Shown here: one piece after another, positions 20,811 through 30,616 of the stretch
Layout of the letters: the number at the start of each line of letters is the position of its first letter
How positions within the stretch are numbered: the stretch's first letter is position 1
Assembly (NCBI GenBank): GCA_947311845.1
Contig: CAMZMU010000048.1
Span: 26,569,391 to 26,633,390, forward strand
Direction: 5' to 3'
Origin: Poa pratensis
Taxonomy: Eukaryota > Streptophyta > Magnoliopsida > Poales > Poaceae
Length of the DNA stretch: 64,000 bases
Notes under the pieces: model-generated
Database searches by the model: none
What the model saw: only the letters and a program-made list of their open reading frames with translations
Told to the model about the DNA's origin: nothing
Made by a program: the position numbers and the translations under genes

Positions 20811-21799
20811 CAAAAAAATTGTTAAAATCTATCAACATGAGATTTAGTTTTGAATATCACGATGCGAAGAGCTCAAAAGTGAAAATGGTTTGTAATTTGG
20901 TCGAATGATTATCAAGATATTTCATTTTAAAACTTTGGGTTTGAAAAATAAAAGGGAACACCTAGATGCAACCTCCCGTATGTCTTTTCCTTTCGTCTTT
21001 ATCTCACTTTCTTGATCATTGCGGCACTTGACAGACATGCAAACAACCGAGAGGCGCCGCGTAAAGTAGAATGCGCCAATTCGCGCGACGCGGACTGCTC
21101 TCCGTAAATATAACATCCGGAAATACAAAGAAAAGAACTGTTAGTGGACCACATGCGGCCCATGTACTGGAGGCGTCAGGCGTTATGATCGTATTCGTCG
21201 ACGATGTAACGATTATAAACGTTTAAATGCGGCAAGTTTCAGACGCACTCTTTTTCTAACCAGGGTACCGAAAGGGACTGACAGGGTTTTAATGAGGCGG
21301 CTTGCTGACCTAATATATGTGGTAAAATTCCAAAAAAAAAAAAAAAAGAGAACCATCAGCATTGCAAGCACATTTTACATTGCAGCACTCTCCCGCCCCG
21401 GCCACTTCGCCTTTGCAGGCTTAAGCTTTTGCTTTCGCTTACGGAACCAAGATTGCAGATGGATTACGGTTTCAGCAACCACAACTCTTCACAGATTGCA
21501 AATTTCCAGCAACTGCACAAGCTTCTGAAGACATTTTGGCAGCTCCTTCTCCATGGACCATGAGAGATCAGACCTCTTTTAGCAGAAATTCAAACGTCCT
21601 CCTCTTTTGCTGCCAACAGGATGCAACACTTCAACAGAAGCCTATGAAATTTCAAGACAGGAACTGCTGTAGAAACTGCCCAGCTAGAGCAATCTCCAGT
21701 GTAATCGACGTGAATCCTTTCACGGTCATCTCTGAACTCTCTGCTTGATCAGTAAAAATCTATGTTAAAAAAAAAAGGTGTCAAATAGGAGTATTGGTT
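20811..21799. other. Unassigned DNA upstream of LEA promoter
   Basis: Includes a poly(A) run at about 21334-21349 and a block (21350-21750) with moderate GC and no long recognisable frame. No element ends found. Confidence 0.35.
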
Positions 21800-21944
21800 G
21801 ACGTGCGCCGCCGATCGTAACATGCAGGTGCCACGGTGGCGCGCTGTCAGGTGTAGCTCGACCACGACTCCACGTACACCTCTCGTCCTCACGTACATGC
21901 CCCTCCCTCCCCCGCCGCACCGCCCTACGCAGCCCGGATAAAAG
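21800..21944 (+). promoter_or_regulatory. Putative LEA promoter with ACGT cores and TATA-like box
   Basis: A GATAAAAG sequence at 21937-21944 lies about 120 bp before the ATG at 22063. Three ACGT cores lie upstream: GACGTGCG near 21800, CACGTAC at 21871 and ACGTAC at 21891. ACGT-containing ABREs drive LEA genes in seeds; only the first has the ACGTG core. Inference from position and motif. Confidence 0.4.
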
Positions 21945-22062
21945 CTCAGCACAGGCCGGCAGGCCGCAGCGCCGCCATCCTTTCAGACAAGACAGCCAGC
22001 ACGAAAGAAACAGCAAGAAGTGCATTATCTGCGCGAGCGAACAACCAAGGACCTAATCCGAC

Positions 22063-22731
22063 ATGAGCCAGGGGCAGTCTCGAAGGCCCGAGGGCGAGGC
22101 GGCCCTGCAGCAGCAGGACCGACCAATCAAGTACGGCGACGTGTTCGACGTCTCCGGCGACCTGGCGGCGCAGCCAGTGGCTCCCAGGGACGCCGCGCTG
22201 CTGCAGTCCGCCGAGGACGCCGTGCAGGGCCTGGGACAGACCCAGAAGGGCGGCCCGGCGGTCGTCATGCAGTCCGCCGCCACCCTGAACGCGCGCGCCG
22301 GCCACGTCGGCCGCGGCCAGCTCTCCGGCCCCGTTGCCGACGCGGGCGTCGCCGTCACTGAGATGGGGCTCCCCGGTCGCCGCGTCGTCACTGAGTCCGT
22401 CGCCGGTCTGGTTGTGGGCCGGTTCGTGGCGCCCCCGCCCGTGGCGGCCAAGGAGCCGTCGGGCGCGCTAGAGCAGGACGCCGTGACGATCGGCCGCGCC
22501 CTGGAGGCCGCGGCGGCTGCCGGGGCGAGGGGCATGGCGGTGGACCAGAGCGACGCCGCAGCCGTTCAAGCCGCCGAGACGCGCGCCACGGGAAGAAACC
22601 TGACCGACGTGACCGTCCCGGGCGGCGTCACCGCGGCGGCGCAGGCGGCCGTGGACCAGAACGCGCGTATCATGCTCGAGGAGGAAAATGTGTTGACCAT
22701 TTTAACCCCCTTTTGTAAAAGAAAAAAATAA
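22063..22731 (+). CDS. Seed-maturation (SMP/D-34) LEA protein lacking third domain
   Basis: A 222-residue open frame from the ATG at 22063 encodes a hydrophilic D-34 LEA protein, thought to protect macromolecules during seed desiccation. The first SMP domain spans about residues 23-84 (PIKYGDVFDVSG, LLQSAEDAVQG, VMQSAATLNARAG); the second about 138-208 (VTIGRALEAAA, VDQSDAAAVQAAETRATG, VPGGVTAAAQAA, DQNARIMLEEENV). The homology ends abruptly at residue 210, followed by LTILTPFCKRKK and TAA. Normal family members go on to a third SMP domain. Beyond the stop lies repeat DNA, so the third domain was lost by truncation or its exon lies far downstream beyond the MITE cluster; none is seen to 64 kb. 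The missing domain type is present at 555-722. Confidence 0.8.
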   Translation: MSQGQSRRPEGEAALQQQDRPIKYGDVFDVSGDLAAQPVAPRDAALLQSAEDAVQGLGQTQKGGPAVVMQSAATLNARAGHVGRGQLSGPVADAGVAVTEMGLPGRRVVTESVAGLVVGRFVAPPPVAAKEPSGALEQDAVTIGRALEAAAAAGARGMAVDQSDAAAVQAAETRATGRNLTDVTVPGGVTAAAQAAVDQNARIMLEEENVLTILTPFCKRKK

Positions 22732-23660
22732 AATGTAAAAGGATGCAGAACTAGTTGATAAAAGTGGTGTACAACCCCGGCTCGGGCTACAACTAGTTGA
22801 TAAAAGTGTTATACAACTACTCCCTCGGTCCCTCCGTTCTTCTAAATACTTCATCCATTCCAAATTACTCCCTCCGTTCACAAAAGGCCAAACATGCATC
22901 TAGTAATCTAGACACACTTTTTTTTTAAATTGTATAATCTAGACACACTTTAATGTGTAGATGTACGGTGGAGATTTCTTACTCCCGGGCTCCGGTGAAC
23001 CCTCTATTAAAAAAAAATGAAAAATCATATTTATAAGTTTTAAAAAAATCTAGGAAAAATTCTGCATGTTGCCAATGATATATCCCACAAGCGTGCAAAA
23101 TCTCGGTTTAAAATATTTTATATTCTGCTCTACACAAAAATGACAAATGTGTGGATCTAAATATACATACTTTCAAATCTTCAAAATATACAACATTTGT
23201 TATTTTTGTGTAGCCCAGAATATAAAGTATTTCGAATCAAAAAAATTCACGTTTGTGGGATACATCATTATTACCATGCATGAATTTTTTTCAGATTTTT
23301 TTAAAACTTTAAAATATCATTTCCGAATTTTTTTATCCAGAGGGAGCACTGGTGCTCGGGATCAAAAGGTGTTTTCCGGTAGATGTATGCATGTTTGGAA
23401 AAAGTTATTGACATCCTTTTATGAAAGGAGTGAGTACATGACTTCCATTTAGTCACATGCGGAAGGATGTATATACAAAATATCTAGATACATCCGCATT
23501 TGAACAAATTGAATTTGAAACGGAGGGAGTAGATGACTTAAATTTGTCTAAATGTGGATGTATATAAACATCAACTAATTTAGAAGGGATGGGAGGGAGT
23601 AGTTGATAAAAGTGTGATAAAAGAGTGTTATACAACTAGTTGATAAAAGTGTTGTACAGC
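22732..23660. repeat. Nested repeat cluster after LEA truncation
   Basis: A 27-bp phrase beginning AACTAGTTGATAAAAGTG occurs at 22749-22775, 22791-22817 and 23634-23658, with a partial copy at about 23600. Between the inner copies lie Stowaway fragments (CTCCCTCCGTTC near 22868; GAACGGAGGGAG-type ends near 23520 and 23595) and the fold-back MITE at 22982-23372. The arrangement indicates serial insertion into one older repeat. Confidence 0.65.
22982..23372. mobile_element. Palindromic MITE (copy 2)
   Basis: Left arm begins CTCCCGGGCTCCGGTGAACC, right arm ends GGGAGCACTGGTGCTCGGGA. Arms contain AATCATATTTATAAGTTTTA against AAACTTTAAAATATCATTT, and TGTGGGATACATCATT against AATGATATATCCCACA. The central stems carry CACAAAAATGACAAATGT and its complement. 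Related to 25428-25820 and, more distantly, 29240-29600. Confidence 0.8.
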
Positions 23661-24304
23661 CTTTGTCAAAAACCTAGTAAAATAGATATGCAAAAGAATA
23701 TATGGAGAAAAATACATGCTATACTTTTGCTTGCTCATTTAAGATCATATATGTGAGGAACTTCATAAAAATTCACTGAAGGGAAAAAAGTATAACTCAC
23801 TTAACTTTTGAACTTTTGAATCATGATTAAGATTTAGCGATGAGTCAAAATTGAGATTTAGCGATAAGTTTTCGAACAGCCCCCCCGCATCTTGCATCTC
23901 CTTGAGTCTAATCATACCAATTCAACGAACACATCTCTCAAAAAAATATTGATAATGATTTAGTGAACAAATCAACAAGATTTTCACTTCAACTTTTACA
24001 ATTCATGTGCATAGGATGTGGCCGATCATCAATCAAAGCCATACACACTCTCGTGATGCTTCATACAATGCAATGATTTCTGAGTGGTTCGTCGGAGTTA
24101 TTATCAATGTTTGTTTAGACGATTTAATAAACTACAACTTCACCACAAAGGAAACATATGAGATTTGGCAGTATGCGTGTCTGACAAGTCTAAAAATGAC
24201 AATTTTCAATACATATGTCGACAAACTTAACTTTCTAAAAGAAAAATAGATAGATGGGTCTAAATTGCGTCGTTTTTTTAGTTAGAACTTATGTACGTAT
24301 TTAT
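23661..24304. other. Gene-free AT-rich DNA
   Basis: A plus-strand frame at 24007-24249 includes DASYNAMISEWFVG, which looks like a fragment of a retroelement polyprotein, but the evidence is thin. No other feature. Confidence 0.3.
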
Positions 24305-24306
24305 TA

Positions 24307-24463
24307 CTCCCTCTATATCTTAATATAAGATGTTTTAGCTATTCTAATATGGATTATACACATAGCAAAATGAGTGAATCTACACACTAAATATGTCTAC
24401 ATACATCTGTATATAGTTCGTGTTGAAATAGATAAAACATCTTATATTATGATACAGAGGGAG
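24307..24463. mobile_element. Stowaway MITE, 157 bp
   Basis: Ends CTCCCTCTATATC and, as complement of the right end, CTCCCTCTGTATC; TA target duplication at 24305-24306 and 24464-24465. Internal ATATAAGATGTTTTAGC pairs with the right-hand AAAACATCTTATATTATG. Length and ends fit the Thalos-like group of grass Stowaways. Confidence 0.88.
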
Positions 24464-25427
24464 TAGTTCTTAGAAGTTACTATTTGCTTACAAGAGAAAA
24501 ATAGACCAAAAAATATCACTTTAGGTACATACACCTTTACCAGTGAAAGAAGATTTAAAACTTTGGACAAACCATAGAAAATGTCATACATTAGTGTACA
24601 TAGAGAAAACAAAAAATCAAGGCTAGTTGTGTATCTCACATGTCTATTGAAAGTATTTATAACTATTGTTCAACACTTCATAGATAATGCAAAAATATTT
24701 GATAGATAAACACCATGACAGAAAAATACACGCAAAAAATTTATTTGTCTTCTCTTTACACTTTGCCGGGAAAGTCTGACAACAAATTTGAACAAATAAT
24801 AGATTGCGCGAGACACCGCAGAACAAATAGAGGTATTTTCTGATCAAGAGCTACTGAATCATCCATGACATCACTTGTAGGCATGCCCGCCAAATCATTT
24901 CTTCCTCCGTTCGTTGACATTGATAGGTCTGCACCATATTAACAAAATTATTTCAAATTCTAGGTGTTGCCAAATATTTCCAAGTATGCATCTGGTGAAA
25001 TAAACAACTACGTATGGATCACCATAATCTGCAGATCACCATTAGAAATGCTCCTAAGCATGTTCAGTGACAGTAATTTTATACCCTTTACGAAGTTGGG
25101 GAAAATATGAATGATCCAAAATGAGAATAAATAATTAAATATGCTTATAAACTTGTAAGAATTAGGAACTCTTAATCATAGTCGATTAAAAAGAAGAATA
25201 TCCATTGACACGACGATTAAACTGGGAAATGTTGACTGCTACATGTGAGTACAAGTTTCAGGAGAATTTGATGTTACCTCAGCAGTGAACTGCACAATTA
25301 TGTATTTCCAATTTTTGGATTTCAGTTAGCAATAAATTCTGTTAACAACAAATTCTACACATGCTATTCAAGTCCAAATGCAATTGTTCCATCAAATTTC
25401 TAAAGTTCTTTTTTCCGGTAGGTGTTA
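24464..25427. other. AT-rich DNA with one short coding-like block
   Basis: Mostly AT-rich and featureless apart from the small minus-strand frame at 24756-24920 described separately. No terminal repeats recognised. Confidence 0.4.
24756..24920 (-). CDS. Possible short exon or gene fragment (unknown)
   Basis: A 54-codon frame from an ATG at 24920 to TAA at 24756-24758 begins MSTNGGRNDLAGMPTSDVMD and continues with DSVALDQKIPLFVLRCLA. Its balanced amino-acid use stands out in AT-rich surroundings, and a TTGTTAATATGGTGCAG acceptor-like sequence lies just upstream, so it may be one exon of a minus-strand gene or a captured fragment. I do not recognise the family. The sense of the stop is uncertain because the exon may end earlier. 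Confidence 0.25.
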   Translation of the reverse strand: MSTNGGRNDLAGMPTSDVMDDSVALDQKIPLFVLRCLAQSIICSNLLSDFPGKV

Positions 25428-25820
25428 TTTGCTCCCGAGCTTCAGTGCTCCCTCCAGTTAAAAAAATTTGAAAATTATATTTGTGGGTTTCAAAAAATTC
25501 TGAAACAAATCACGGGTGTAAGTAATGGTGTATCCCATAAACGTGTAAAATTTCAGTTTGAAATATTTTATATTATGGGCTATACAAAATATCAAAATCT
25601 GGTAAAACTTAGAGCTTTGAAAAATAGGTATATTTAGATCCAAAAAATTTCATTTTTGTATAGCTCAAAATACAATGTATTTTGAGTTGATATTTTACAC
25701 GTTCCTGCAATATACTATTGGCTACTTCCGGTGCTTTTTTCAGAATTTTTCGAAACTCATAAATATGATTTTAATTTTTTTAAATTGGAGGGTTCACTGG
25801 AGCCCCGGAGCAAAAATCTC
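25428..25820. mobile_element. Palindromic MITE (copy 3)
   Basis: Left arm GCTCCCGAGCTTCAGTGCTC then CCTCCAGTTAAAAAAATTTG; right arm TAAATTGGAGGGTTCACTGG then AGCCCCGGAGCA. The arms pair around a centre at about 25620. Internal blocks (TATTTGTGGGTTTC, CCCATAAACGTGTAAAATTT) match copy 2 in order. No coding capacity. Confidence 0.8.
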
Positions 25821-26039
25821 TGCCGTCTTTTTTCTCAGTACATTTTTGCATGCATGTTACGAATTCAGATAAGGCAGTAAGGCACCACGGAACTGTGATG
25901 AAACAATTATATACTCCTAGCTGATAAGACATGGCAGGAAAAATTGCTAGCTTTGTAGAGCAACCTTCATTTTTAAATCTGCACCAAGGTCTATACAATC
26001 ATCACTTGTATATACAGGCACTAAAAACTTTCCGTAGTC

Positions 26040-26924
26040 GATAGCGAGTCAGTTTTCTAGGGTTAGGGTTAGCTTGTCCCATGTGGCGAATGGCGGCATG
26101 CCGTCTCCCCTGCCCCTGTGCCTGCCGGTGTTGCCCGCGAGCGGCGACGTTGGCCTGGTGAAGCCTCTTCCCCGTCAGCTTCCATGGTGGAGGGTGTGGA
26201 GGAGATGCGGATGTGCGGGCGCCTTCTCAAATAAGCTCGCTGGAAGAACCACCGTGCCTGGCCGCGGCGCGGTTTGGAGGTTGATGCTCTACAGTTCAGC
26301 CGATTCTTCCCCAAATAAGTGCGGCGGCGCTGTGTTCTGGGTCGAGGTTCAGGCGCTGGCTTCCATCTCTTCGCATCGAGGTGATGCGAGAGAGGGCAGC
26401 GAGTTCTCTGGCCTGTTTGAGACCGCGGCGCCTCGGGAGTCTGGAGCATGGCGTGCTCTGGATGCTGCGTTCTACGGCGGAGCTCCCAAGCAGAGGCCAA
26501 GTTTTGCCGATGCTATTCATGGCCATAGGGGCCACTCCGCGCTCGGACGCGTGATGCCGAGCTCTTCCTTCCTCCACCTTGCGGAGGATCTTCTTCAACC
26601 TCGCAGCGGGATTGTCCGCCAGCGACGCCCCAAGTGGTTCGTCCCCGGTGGTGCTGTTGGTGCCCGTGGCTGGAGGTTCCGGCGATGCAGCCGTGAAGAC
26701 CAAGGACCCGATGGCTTTTCTTGTTTTTCTTTCGGGGTCCTGTACGAAAAGTCTGAGGACTGGGTTGTATTTTCTCTTTATTTTGGGGTCCTCGATGTAA
26801 CTGTACACCGCTTTAATGCAGCTTCCAGTCCCTTCGGGACCTATCCCGTTTACTCGACAACGACTCCACGTACACCTCCCTTCCTCACTTACGTGCCCCT
26901 TCCTCCTCCGCCCCACCGCCTCAC
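26040..26924 (+). other. GC-rich block, probable retroposon body
   Basis: Open frames run on both strands (26074-26973 plus, 26296-26997 minus) without family resemblance. The plus strand starts with GGGTTAGGGTTAGC and near its end has TTATTTTGGGGTCCTCGATG followed by TAACTGTACACCG, phrases I associate with 3' ends of grass LINE-like retroposons, though without a poly(A) tail. I do not treat the 299-codon frame as a gene. Confidence 0.35.
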
Positions 26925-26926
26925 GG

Positions 26927-27095
26927 TGGGCGTTCGGGTTTACCCGAAATTTCGGGTCGGGTTTTTCGGGTAAAAAGAAATTCGGGTTTCCAAACATGAC
27001 ACCCGAGATTCGTTCCTAAAATCTGCTACCCGACATTTCGGGTACCCGTAATTTCGGGTCCGGGTTCGGGTAATCCCGTACTACCCGAGAATACT
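26927..27095. mobile_element. Left end of a hAT-like element
   Basis: Starts GGTGGGCGTTCGGGT, like the hAT TIR at 8297, and is packed with CGGGTTTACCCG, TTTCGGGTCGGG and TACCCGAAATTTC-type subterminal repeats. No matching right end was found downstream, so the element is truncated or its other end has diverged. Confidence 0.5.
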
Positions 27096-27886
27096 CAAAA
27101 GACTTGAAATAAAAACTGAAGTAAAATTTCTGGGAATTTTGTGCAGCGATTCTGCAGCATTTTGGCAGCACTTCTATCAGGAAAATTTCAGCAGCATAAC
27201 AGCAAGAAAAATGACAACGCACCAAGTTATAGATAGACAACGCCATGGATGGGGGAGAAAATCACGGGAAAAAATGAATATCAATGAGATCTGAACACAA
27301 TAATAGTGGACACAATAATAGTCCCCTGATTTCCGGATCTGAACACAACACGCATCAAAGAGAGTGCAGTAATCTAAAAGAACAGATCACGTTAAAAATG
27401 CTATTTTGATGTGTTCCAAATTCATATGAAGATACAAAAAAATTTGACATTTGAAATGTGTTTTTGGGGCAAAGGGAACATATGAACCCAGGAGACAAAG
27501 TGAATTTCTGTAAAATATGAACATTTACAAGATTTAGTGAATATACTATGGTTGGTCCATTGATGTTTATTTAGTATTTTAAATGTTTTCATATTTGTAG
27601 TTTAAGTATATGATTAGTCAAACTTAATATGTTTTGACTTTTGACCAAATTGATACACCTGATTTTGAGGAACACGGAGGGTGTACATGAAAAAAAAATC
27701 AGCAGTTTTGGCTCGAGTGTTGTAAAATGTTAAGAATAAACACCTTGGTTTGTCTTTCCAAGACTGATACAACGACAGACTGGTGCTCATAACGAAAGTG
27801 GAAGTACTCGGGATGCCTCGGCCGCTTCTTCCTCGTCGCCATCATCTTCCCTCTCCTCCTCTGAAGTCTAGTACCAAAACGAGAAT
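27096..27886. other. Gene-free DNA downstream of OMA1-like gene
   Basis: AT-rich, with a possible Stowaway-like end (GGAACACGGAGGGTG, about 27670). It would contain the 3' UTR of the minus-strand gene that ends at 27887. Nothing else seen. Confidence 0.4.
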
Positions 27887-28988
27887 CTAGCCAACCGAGG
27901 ACTGGTCGGCAGGCATTTCAGCAGCGTCAAGCAAAACGATGTGAAGCTCCCTATATAGTTCGAGCGCCTCCTTCACAATCTTGTCTTGCGACAGATTCCG
28001 CATTCTTTCCTCAGCGGAAGGATGAGTAGTGGGCTTAGCTCTCCTTGGTGTTAGCTTCAGGAATTTTTCAATGGTTTTAGGGAACACGCGTGGATCATAA
28101 CCAGGAGCGGCGACCAGTAGCATGCCAATGTGATCTGCCTCTAGCTCATTCCTGTAGTGTATAATGGTAGAAGATTGCATCATTAATTAGAGGGCTAGCT
28201 AGCTTCTGTGACACGAAACGAGCAAGAGAGAATGCAAATATCTGCAGATGAATGCGTCAGATAATGTGCAATGACCATATATACATGAAGTAAGTGCGAG
28301 GTAGTATATACCTTTGTTGCAAGTAGTGTCGAAGGCGGGACGGGATCCAGCTCTTCGACACATACAGGATCTTCTCAATTCCATGCCTTGCGACAACGTG
28401 CGCAATCTATCAACAGAAATGAATCAATGATCGATCCACAAATACTTTTACCCAAAATTAAGCAGAAATGATGGGTTTAATTACCTCGTGCGCAATGACA
28501 GATGCTATCTCAGCGTCGCTCGTCAAAACGTCAAAGCACCCAGAGTGCAGAATAATCTTGCCACCGGGCGTGCTGAGAGCTCCGAAGCTCTGGTCTCGGA
28601 CAACGACGGTGTCCCAGTCGAGGCCGTCGAGATGCGCCGTCTGCCAGCGTGCCGCTTCCGGGTTCTTCCCCTGCTTGAGGCTCCTGACGACGAGGCCCCG
28701 GCGGATGGCGTGGACGAGTTGTAGGGTGATGCCGTACACCCGGACGCTCTCGGGGCTGAGCGGGTCCAGGACGTTGGAGGCGCCGTACGTCTCATTGGCG
28801 TAGCGTAACGCGAGGTCGCCCATCCGGCGCTCGTACTCGGTGGAGTGGGCGATGAGGTGGAGGCGGCCGGTGTAGGGCACGGTCTCGACGTATCTGCTGT
28901 AGAGCGTGACCGCCGCGCCGCCGGAGGCGAGAGCCGCAGCAGCCGCAGTGGCCTTCCACCACCGGCCAATGTGCGTCGCCGGTGTATG
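27887..28988 (-). CDS. OMA1-like M48 metallopeptidase, N-terminus unresolved
   Basis: OMA1 is a zinc peptidase of the mitochondrial inner membrane involved in quality control. Exons: 28485-28988 (open from the left side of a TAG at 28989-28991), 28312-28406 and 27887-28151; the phases fit (168 codons, then 95 nt, then 265 nt). The zinc motif HEIAH (HExxH) is assembled across the first junction and the third ligand lies in NELEADHIG after the second. Upstream of ETVPYTGRLH sits a hydrophobic stretch (ATAAAAALASGGAAVTLY) at the place of the family's membrane segment. About 287 residues are open against some 400 or more in plant OMA1; a mitochondrial presequence exon was not found in frame, though CCCTAG at about 28989 could be an acceptor. 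No damage in the peptidase core. A 5'-truncated copy is the alternative. Confidence 0.8.
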
Positions 28989-29239
28989 CTAGGGACTGTG
29001 TTTGTGCCGGTGGAGTGGCAGCGCAGTCTGCTTGGACAAGACTTTTTGTCCGATAGAGTCCACCACCTCCGGTCGCCACCGCGCGGCCGGTTCGAGCAGG
29101 GACGGCGCTTTGACCATCGAGGGGAGCTGGCGGCGTAGGCTTCGCCGATCGAGTTCGGCTAAGTTTGCTGATGAACTTGGGGAGTAAGCAAGGTGGACAA
29201 GTAAAAGTACTATCCTCTCCTCCAAGAAAAATATTGTCT

Positions 29240-29600
29240 CCCGAGCTACATGTAGCTCCTTTTTTCCAAAATCAAAATCAGCACTTTTTGTTCCAAAAAT
29301 CTAGAAAAAAATTGAGATCTATAACCGCGCAAAATTTTAACTCGAAATTCGTTATATTGTGGGCTAACAAAAATGACAAATGGGTGATCTGGGTGATGGA
29401 CGGTACACAGTTTAAAAAACTTGAATTTTTGCCTGATTTGTCTATTTTGTGTAGCTCACAATACAACGAATTTTTAGTTGAAATTTTGCACGCTTGTAAA
29501 TCTAGACACTATCAACATCTGCGATTTTTTTCTCGATTTTTGAAAACTAAAAAGTGATGATTTTGAATTTTTAAAGATGAGCTATATGGAGCTCCTCTCT
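29240..29600. mobile_element. Palindromic MITE (copy 4)
   Basis: Ends CTCCCGAGCTACATGTAGCT at the left and GAGCTATATGGAGCTCCTC at the right. Long internal pairing: CGAAATTCGTTATATTGTGG against CACAATACAACGAATTTTTA, and AAAATTTTAACTCG against AGTTGAAATTTTGC. It shares the architecture and the TGTGTAGCTCACAAT phrase with copies 2 and 3 but has different ends. Confidence 0.75.
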
Positions 29601-29620
29601 ACTATCTATATGTACTACTA

Positions 29621-29769
29621 CTCACTCTGTGGCTAATATAGCCCCTTTTAGCTTTTTTTTTATGGGTACATATACCGACTAAAATGAGCGAATTAACATA
29701 CTGAAATACATTTAGATACGTATAAATTAAGAAAAAACTAAAATGGCTTAGAATTTGGAACGGAGGGAG
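29621..29769. mobile_element. Stowaway MITE, 149 bp
   Basis: Left end CTCACTCTGTGGC is degraded; right end is GGAACGGAGGGAG. TA duplication at 29619-29620 and 29770-29771. Internal AGCCCCTTTTAGC and AAACTAAAATGGC are the usual complementary subterminal blocks. Confidence 0.85.
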
Positions 29770-29795
29770 TATTTGCAACTTCGAAAGCATGCATG

Positions 29796-30085
29796 CTAAG
29801 CTCACGATTCAATTTGGTGAGGAGGAAGTCTCATTTGACATGAGGTATCCAACTCACCTTCCTCACTGTCCAGACCAGTGTTTCACCATTGATGTGATTG
29901 ATTAGTGTGTTGACATATTTGAGTTCTGTCATCATTGGAGGATGAGAAGTCTATTCTTTATAATGAGCATACTTCTATTGATCCATCTCCTGTAGCTCTA
30001 ATTGATTCTTCTCAGGAGGCTTCTCTGACTTATGATCTTATACCATCTGCGTCTGGTGCTGACCCACGGCTCAGCCCTTACCATA
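29796..30085 (+). pseudogene. Ty3/gypsy-type pol fragment
   Basis: One frame reads KLTIQFGEEEVSFDMRYPTH followed by LPHCPDQCFTIDVID and then a stop, with further stops in the rest. This style of acidic/aromatic spacer followed by a Cys-containing DQCF.ID block occurs between protease and reverse transcriptase in grass gypsy elements. No LTR or RT motif is attached; it is an isolated scrap. Confidence 0.4.
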
Positions 30086-30616
30086 TTCAAAATGAAACGT
30101 AAAACAATAACACAGTTGTTTTAACTAACTGTTAAACAGACTATGAGCACGCAAAGTCAAGTGAAACCGTGGTCTGGAAGTATCCAGTTATGCTTCTAAC
30201 TGTAAAATTACAGTGGATTCAGGAATAGGAGCTCACAGATTGATACCATACGCAGTACAGAAACATTACCAACAACGATAACGATGGAACTACTCAACAG
30301 AATTTTAAGTCAAATGTCAATGTATATTCACCATATCATGTGCAACTTGAGCTTGCTTGTCTCTACACACGAACAGTGGCTCATCACAGCAATGTGCGAA
30401 CCATAATACAAAAAAAAAATCTGATGAGCTCCCAACTATGTTTCTCTAACAACAGCTGCGCAATTTCATCTCAAGCTTTTACTCAGACCCAGAACATCTA
30501 CAAGGGGGAGGGAGAACCCTTATGCTTCTGTAAGCTGTAACAACTTTTACTCTTCCAACTTCAATGAACAACATCTCTAAGGGGATTACACAAAACGCTC
30601 GCCGTATCAGCAGCAT
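30086..30616. other. 3' flank of AIM24 gene
   Basis: AT-rich sequence containing the presumed 3' UTR of the minus-strand gene ending at 30617. A short frame at 30340-30540 is not convincing. Nothing else seen. Confidence 0.45.

Noticed and set aside
21290..21760. Possible homeobox-like WFRKRKQKLKP on the minus strand
   Set aside because: Only about twenty residues between stops, without the preceding helices of a homeodomain.
26074..26973. 299-codon plus-strand ORF and 233-codon minus-strand ORF
   Set aside because: Both cover the same GC-rich block, neither resembles a family, and the flanks look like a retroposon body.
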